Assembly: GCF_014805625.2 (NCBI RefSeq)
Contig: NW_023998421.1
Span: 8,117,060 to 8,181,059, forward strand
Origin: Glossina fuscipes
Lineage: Eukaryota; Arthropoda; Insecta; Diptera; Glossinidae
Direction: 5' to 3'
DNA length: 64,000 nucleotides
Part shown: piece after piece, positions 63,090 through 64,000 of the stretch
Numbering within the stretch: position 1 is the stretch's first letter
Layout of the letters: the number at the start of each line of letters is the position of its first letter
The notes under the pieces: model-generated
Databases searched by the model: none
Seen by the model: the letters and a program-made list of their open reading frames with translations, nothing else
Told to the model about the DNA's origin: nothing
Translations under genes and position numbers: made by a program

Positions 63090-64000
63090 TTGTAAAAAGA
63101 GAAATTAATAACTGTTTGAGTGACTTAAAGTGACTGTAGAATGATGCGTTAGCCTACTTAATAATTCCTAAGCAAGAATAACGGACATATTAAATTTTTT
63201 TTGATTTTTCTTGAAGTTGACATCTGCTTGAGATAGATGCTCCCGGCGCAATACGACAGAAACTCTTAAGTTTAACTCACATCAAATATCAAAATAAATT
63301 GTTTATACAGGAGAGTACTTGAGTTTCCGTCCGCAACCATAAATAAATGTGGATCACTGTCGCAGCCTTCTTAAGCTTTTTAATTTTTTATATTTTTTTT
63401 TTTTTTTTTTTTTTCGATACATATCTAAACTGTTTTGTGTAAGTAAACAAGCATGCATGTATATGCATATGTGTGTGCACTCACGTATGCACTGCGTGTA
63501 CATTTAGGAATTGTTTTGTCACTGTTATTATTTTTAACAACATCAGCGACACAACGACAACGACAACGACAACGACATCAACAGTAACAAGTTTTACTAT
63601 GTTTTACTTGTTTCGCATGCAAGATGACTTTAATTGCTACACTATCGTGGATATGTTTTGTTATTGCGCTGTTTTTCCATTATTACATTAATTTTTTTTT
63701 TTGTTTTGTAAATATTTATTTTATTTTTAGTTGTTTTTTCGGATTTGCCTACCAAACCCATTTTAAATGCAGTGACAATGTTTTTATCTGACCGTGGACG
63801 GAATTTGTGGTTTGAGACATTTGGTCTTTCAAAAAGAAAATAAGAGAATAAAAAACATACATTCACATGCTAAATGTAAATTTAAAATTAAAAAAATAAT
63901 AATAAAAAAAAATGCGTTTTGTTTTTTTCGTTTTACCTATAATATCCAACTGTATGCAAGTAAATGCATTTTGCAATTTTGCATTTAAACAAAATGACTT
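63090..64000. other. Non-coding right end of the window
   Basis: It holds a T-run at 63396-63414, CAACGA hexamer repeats at about 63544-63575 and A/T-rich sequence. Open frames arise from these repeats. Confidence 0.6.

Overview
This window looks like nuclear DNA from a higher (schizophoran) fly. It is AT-rich and gene-poor, full of (TA)n, (CA)n, (GA)n and homopolymer microsatellites. Its genes are split by short GT-AG introns with typical fly donor sites, and it carries many decayed interspersed repeats and broken Tc1, mariner and R1-like elements. The repeat families resemble those common in calyptrate flies such as Glossina. The exact species is inference. No bacterial genes, operons, CRISPR arrays, rRNA or intact tRNA genes were seen.

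Layout. 1-30 kb is mostly non-coding. It holds one good candidate first coding exon (2517-2574, N-terminus MPYNVEKFCLIDIRLFVGS) whose later exons I could not place, plus relics of an R1-clade retrotransposon (~5.0-5.6 kb), a Tc1-like transposase (~8.0-8.5 kb), a mariner transposase (~17.4-17.7 kb) and another IS630/Tc1-like transposase (~20.4 kb). 30-35 kb holds two paralogous coiled-coil genes in divergent, inverted orientation (30430-31812 minus, 33657-35011 plus). Both end in short lysine-rich exons and resemble the DRC9/IQCG family of the axonemal nexin-dynein regulatory complex. The spacer between them holds another likely coding exon, a repeat copy and a tRNA-derived SINE. 37411-37876 is a three-exon gene for a 97-residue secreted peptide resembling insect Nplp2. 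38494-44736 is a complete seven-exon gene for a 758-residue coiled-coil protein, probably CCDC170-like, with a 3.2 kb first intron. 48.1-49.7 kb has a tentative mini-gene. 51218-52491 (minus) is a two-exon gene for a secreted, cysteine-free helical protein with seven N-glycosylation sequons, family unknown. 52.5-64 kb is repeat-rich and has no confidently assigned gene.

Functional theme. Two or three of the better genes (the DRC9-like pair and the CCDC170-like gene) belong to families linked to cilia or flagella, which in flies would suggest sperm-tail and possibly testis expression. The two secreted-protein genes are small, fast-evolving types. There is no evidence that these neighbours form one pathway. 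The most novel items are the N-glycosylated secreted protein, the inverted DRC9-like duplication with a shortened second copy, and the tRNA-derived SINE.

Gene models were built by reading splice sites and phase by eye. No database search or transcript data were available.
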